64,000 nt of DNA from Trichuris trichiura (lineage: Eukaryota > Nematoda > Enoplea > Trichinellida > Trichuridae). Position numbers and translations under genes: made by a program. The DNA is taken from assembly GCA_037903355.1 (NCBI GenBank), contig JBAJFE010000026.1, forward strand, positions 7,130,001 through 7,194,000. The letters run 5' to 3'. How positions within the stretch are numbered: the first letter of the stretch is position 1; each line of letters opens with the position of its first letter. The notes beneath the pieces were generated by a model. The model had not been told where the DNA came from, ran no database searches, and saw nothing but the letters and a program-made list of their open reading frames with translations. Positions 59,858-64,000 of the stretch are shown one piece after another.

Positions 59858-61793
59858 CTGAAAAAATCGACTTTAGCGTAAGCAAAAACTATAGGAATGT
59901 CGGATAAGTAGATTTCTCTGAATTAGTTTTATAAATTGCCTCTGTAAATGCCTGTGAGTTAATCTAAGGAAGATTAAAGTTCAAAGTCATTCGTAGCTCA
60001 AATGAAAATGCGTGCGTTAATAAGCAAAACAGTACCGTTATGAGCGTTCGTATTTGTTGTACATTGTCATGGTCAACAAGATAAAACATATCTGTGCCAA
60101 GAGTAGGCACACTAGCAAGAATTCTTGCCATTTTTTCCTAAGACAAACTTTGCTAGCGGCAGCAACTAAAACCAAAATACGGAACTGCTCTGATCTAAAA
60201 AAAAGTGACGGTAAATGCCCAACTTTAAAACATTTAGAAAATCGTCAGTTCCGCCATAAAAAAAAAGGATTTTCAAGTGCTAGACGAAAGTTTTACATTT
60301 TAAATGCTGACATATGTTTTTAAGTCTGTGCTGAAGTACAACAACCGGAAGTTGTCATAGTAATCTTTTTCAGGGAAACGCTGTAACGCCACCTTTTGAA
60401 ATTATCATTTAATAATGCGCGCGATTTCAGAACTACAGTAAGACATCGATTATCAAGACCATATGTGCAAAGGAAAAGTTTTTACAATGAAAACTCAAAT
60501 ATCTAACGTTTTTCCGCTGTACTTTCGAATATTTGATGCACTATTTCTTTAACGTCACCGGTAGAAGCAGCTGATCACGATCTAACAAGTTAGATTAAAA
60601 ACAGCTTGAAAAATTTCAAGTGTTTGCTTGAAAACACCTCCGCATTTTCTAGCTGCTGTAACACTGCTGCATTTCCTCTTTTGAACAGCAATTTATTAGT
60701 ACCTTACTATACGAACCGATGAAAGTCTTGTTGCATTTGAGTTTGGCTCTAATATCCTTGCAAAGATAGCAGCGTTGAAGACAAAATATTTGTATCTACC
60801 ATATATGGAGAAAAGATTTGACAATTGCAGCATTTATAAGTCAGTTGCTTCTACCTTATGAATTCTTTAAGCAAAAAATGGATCAAAGCACGTATTTACT
60901 TAGTGTACTTTGGACTGCTGATAAAATGAGCGATTGTTCTGCAGCGAGTTCGGACAAATAGCCAAACTGTGAGCTATTTCAATTGACTTCTCCAAGAAAG
61001 TGGAAATTCCATTTTATTTTCCTGTTAATACTTGGAACAAGCTAGTTTTTTTATTCAAGATTTCCTGACGCGTAAAGTAACAAGCCGAACAAGAATTTCG
61101 ACCACTTTTAGAAGTCGTTACTAAAAGAATATTAAAATTCAAATATTCAAGAAGCTAAACTGACGATTTTTCGCACTCGTCAAGTCCGTTGAAAAGCTGT
61201 ACCTGAAAATTGTCTATTGGAGTTGACTGTAGCTTGCATCAAACGGCTGCTTATACGACTGCGGGTGTTAGTTAGCTTTCTGCAATGGAAAGTAAGTCTC
61301 TACAGCTTTCTAATTTTTACTTAGTTTGAGAACAACTTTTTATTGCGCGTTTTCAAAGCTGTCATTTCTGCGTAAAGCGCTTTATCGGAGGACATCATTA
61401 TGGCTCTCGCTTTCAGCTTTGCCGGTTAAGCGAGCGCTAGTGGTGATTGTCCACCTAATTTGTTGAACAGATCTATTTTATTTAACAGTGACGGTACAAA
61501 AATTCAGCTTTACGCCTTTGACTTCCTTTTGACACTGCATATGAGTCACCCGCACGTCCCGTTGTATCAAAAAGTTTTGTCAGCTTAGGCAACCATTGTT
61601 GACGATGGTTTTACTTTGGTTAAGCTCTTCTGTTAGCATTTATTGCTTATCGCGAGCGTTATTACTGTAGCAAAGAGTTTTTGACACCTGTAAAATTCAG
61701 AATGCAAAGTACCTATCTTTAAAGCCCCTTCGAAAGTTGGTTACGCATTTGCTTGTACTAGCCGTCCTCTAGCCGTGGTTTCTTTCCGTAATA
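59858..61793. other. gene-free stretch between TRPC and CHMP1
   Basis: The TRPC 5' exon or exons and its promoter should lie in the left part, and the CHMP1 promoter just before 61794, but I could not place them. The plus-strand frame at 60054-60323 is basic low-complexity sequence without splice support. Confidence 0.5.
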
Positions 61794-63060
61794 ATGGGTT
61801 AGTAGAAATCTACCCGTTTTGCAAAGCAAAAGTTGCCCAAACAAAGCAAGGGAAAATTTTCCTCGACTTAATAAGTTTTGCCTGCGTTTAGATAATCTGT
61901 TTAATCTGAAATTCGCCTCAAAGGAGTTGATGCGAAATGCCAAAAAATGCGAGAAGGATGAAAAGGCCGAAAGAGCCAAATTGAAGCTGGTAGGTGCTTG
62001 GCGTTGTTAAGTTCCTCTATTTTTGCCTTACACTTCTTACTGTAGGCAATTCAAAGAGGAAATATGGATTGCGCCCAAATTCACGCAGAGAACGCCATTC
62101 GAAAAAGGAGTGAAGCTTTGAACTACATGCGTATGAGCTCTCGAATTGACGCGGTGGCTGCTCGCGTTCAAACCGCGCATACAACGAAAAAGGTAACTCA
62201 ATTTCGATTGAGCACTCTATTAAGCCTTTTTTGGCATTTTTCGATTATTTTCCATAATTGCAAGTTAACCATTGGTTACTATATCAAGTTCTACACGATT
62301 GTTGAAACACAAAATCTTTTAGCATAAACTTACCGTACGCATTTCATACCCCTTCCCTCTTTCACACCTTTAATAGAAACGCGTGTTCACCTACGTCAAA
62401 AATACCTTCGTTATTCACCTTCCCGCGCCATAGGTGACACCCGCTTAAGTCTGAAAGCTTATAAAGCGATAGTGACGTTGTACTAAGTGATGAATAGCCT
62501 AACGCATAGTTTTAAAAAATACGTTGCCTTTTTAAGGTAACAAAATCGGTGGCTGGCGTAGTAAAGGCTATGGACTCGGCGATGCGTTCTATGAACTTGG
62601 AAAAGGTTTGCCCGCAAGTTGCAATCGACTTAGCCAACAAGTTACAGTTACAGATTTCGCAATTGATGGATAAGTTCGAATCGGAATTTGCCAATTTGGA
62701 CGTCCAGTCGGCAACGATGGAAAACGCCATGTCGGCTACGACAACGTTGAACACCCCTCAGGTGGAGGTCGACCGTTTGATGCAACAGGTTGCCGAAGAA
62801 GCCGGGTAAGCTGGGGATACAAATATACAGCGCAATGCAAATCGGCCGGCAAATTTCGTACGAATGCGGTTTAAATTTCGCGGTTTCGTTTAGGTTAGAA
62901 TTGAACATGCGCTTGCCCAGTGGTCAAACAAGTACGGTTGGCGTCTCGTCGCAAGCGTCCGCGGAGCAGGTTTGAAAAGTTCAAAGCATTTTTAAAAAAT
63001 TAATGTACGCTTATTTAGGACGAACTGTCGCAGCGTTTGGCCAAGCTGCGCCAGCTGTGA
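61794..63060 (+). CDS. CHMP1: charged multivesicular body protein 1 (ESCRT-III subunit)
   Basis: Seven exons: 61794-61797, 61892-61989, 62046-62192, 62537-62605, 62654-62805, 62894-62969 and 63019-63060. They total 588 bases, in frame, 195 residues, against 196 for the human protein. Exon 1 supplies only ATGG, so the second codon is split by the first intron. Landmarks: DNLFNLKFASKELMRNAKK, CAQIHAENAIRKRSEALNY, RMSSRIDAVAARVQTA, QLMDKFESEFANLDVQ, MSATTTLNTPQVEVDRLM and the C-terminal MIM helix DELSQRLAKLRQL, which in the family binds MIT domains of VPS4, spastin and IST1 partners. CHMP1 acts late in ESCRT-III membrane scission at endosomes, cytokinetic bridges and the nuclear envelope. Intron 4 (62606-62653) is only 48 bases and in frame without a stop. 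Confidence 0.97.
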
Positions 63061-64000
63061 GACTCATCGACTCTCATCGAATCTTGGTACGAGTTGATGT
63101 TGACGTTTTTGAATTTTTTAAATTGCCGTCCGCAAGTTTAGGCAGAGCCGTCGCAACAGTATAAACTATGAAAGTGGTGAGATAAATATTTATGCAAATT
63201 TATCCAGTAATTCTACTTTGACATGGTTTTGAAGTTGCCACATCGCCTTCAATTACGAACGGTTTGTAACTTTTCCATTACAGCCTCACTTTCAAGCAAA
63301 ATGTTCGACCCTTTTTATTCCCTTGCACTAGCGAGATCGTAATACCATTTTGTTGCTGCAAAATTATTAGTTTTATCCTTTTTGCCATGTCCAGCAGCCA
63401 TTAAAATTCTATATACCCGTGTGTTTGCCCTCCATTCGTCTTTGTGACGGCCGAGATCGACAGAACGCACGATTCGATAGGTCAAAAGTTTGAAAAAAAT
63501 AACACTTGCTTAAATTAATAAGGAATTTTTTTTGTCAAATATAGAAGTAGAGCTTTTAGACGTCGATCGATTCTATCTTCAAAGGGGGGATGTAACAAAA
63601 TTTTGCGAATTTCAATTCGAACTTAACCATCAATTGTGAAACCATGTTACTTTCAACGCTGAACATAGGCACCGGCAGCATTAGAGAAGTTGTGTCCACC
63701 AGCACTATTATTAAATAAATTTTTTGCTAAGAGTTTTTCTCAATTGATGCGTAGGTAACTAGTTAATTCTTTGATCAATGGCCCGCCAATTTTGAACCGA
63801 CCTGCTGTAACGTTAACGCATTCTTTTATATGCTTTCACTGCGTGCTGACCGTACGCCAGTTAAGAGTGGCTACTTCAGAATTTACAGTCTTATGGAAAT
63901 TTATGGGTTTGCTCAGCTGCTTCCTTCGTTGACAAATGTTTAGCTCTCCCGAAGAAGACGTCCGCATTCTCGATCATCTATAATACTCGAAAATCGTCAT
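63061..64000. other. 3' flank of CHMP1, no gene seen
   Basis: This holds the CHMP1 3' untranslated region and downstream sequence. AATAAA-like hexamers occur further on (for example AAATAAATT near 63713), but no exon or structured element could be supported. Confidence 0.55.

Noticed and set aside
1..64000. CRISPR arrays, operons or bacterial regulatory elements
   Set aside because: No spaced direct repeats or bacterial gene organisation are seen; the genes are spliced animal genes.

Overview
The window is nuclear DNA from a multicellular animal. Its genes are split into many short exons by GT-AG introns, often only 45-110 bases long, and they encode animal families: transportin, SLC26, TRPC, CHMP1 and chitin-binding type-2. 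The short introns, a nematode-looking type I membrane glycoprotein, secreted chitin-binding proteins and Penelope-like retroelements together suggest a nematode, possibly an enoplean such as a Trichuris relative. The phylum is inference; no diagnostic marker such as rRNA is present. I rebuilt gene models by hand from splice sites, reading phase and remembered family alignments. There are no bacterial-type operons.

Layout. 1.7-5.2 kb (minus): secreted protein with two chitin-binding domains and a Pro/Ala/Gly tail. 7.9-11.5 kb (minus): type I membrane glycoprotein, 5' end unresolved. 12.1-15.2 kb (plus): small single-pass membrane protein, divergent from the previous gene. 15.2-21.8 kb: gene-poor, with retroelement debris and simple repeats. 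21.8-25.9 kb (plus): complete SLC26 anion transporter, 16 exons, 711 aa. 28.9-30.0 kb (plus): weak two-exon gene. 31.5-38.7 kb (plus): complete transportin (importin beta-2), 19 exons, 893 aa; its 2.5 kb intron 16 holds a phase-consistent same-strand nested gene and a second pair of coding-like exons. 38.7-43 kb: gene-poor, low complexity. 43-45.2 kb: two Penelope-like copies in inverted orientation. 48.3-52.3 kb: remnants of three class II transposon families (mariner, pogo/Tigger-like, hAT) side by side. 55.9-59.9 kb (minus): TRPC-type cation channel, at least 698 aa, 5' end open. 61.8-63.1 kb (plus): complete CHMP1 (ESCRT-III), 195 aa.

The host genes are not an obvious pathway. They are a nuclear import receptor, an endosomal sorting subunit, two membrane transporters or channels and secreted or surface proteins, separated by repeat-rich spacers. 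The repeats are the most novel part: a tRNA-headed SINE-like family with a palindromic body (four copies), a foldback element at 6.8-7.0 kb, a retroelement-end structure with long inverted arms at 17.5-17.8 kb, and a hammerhead-ribozyme-like motif seen three times with compensatory stem changes.
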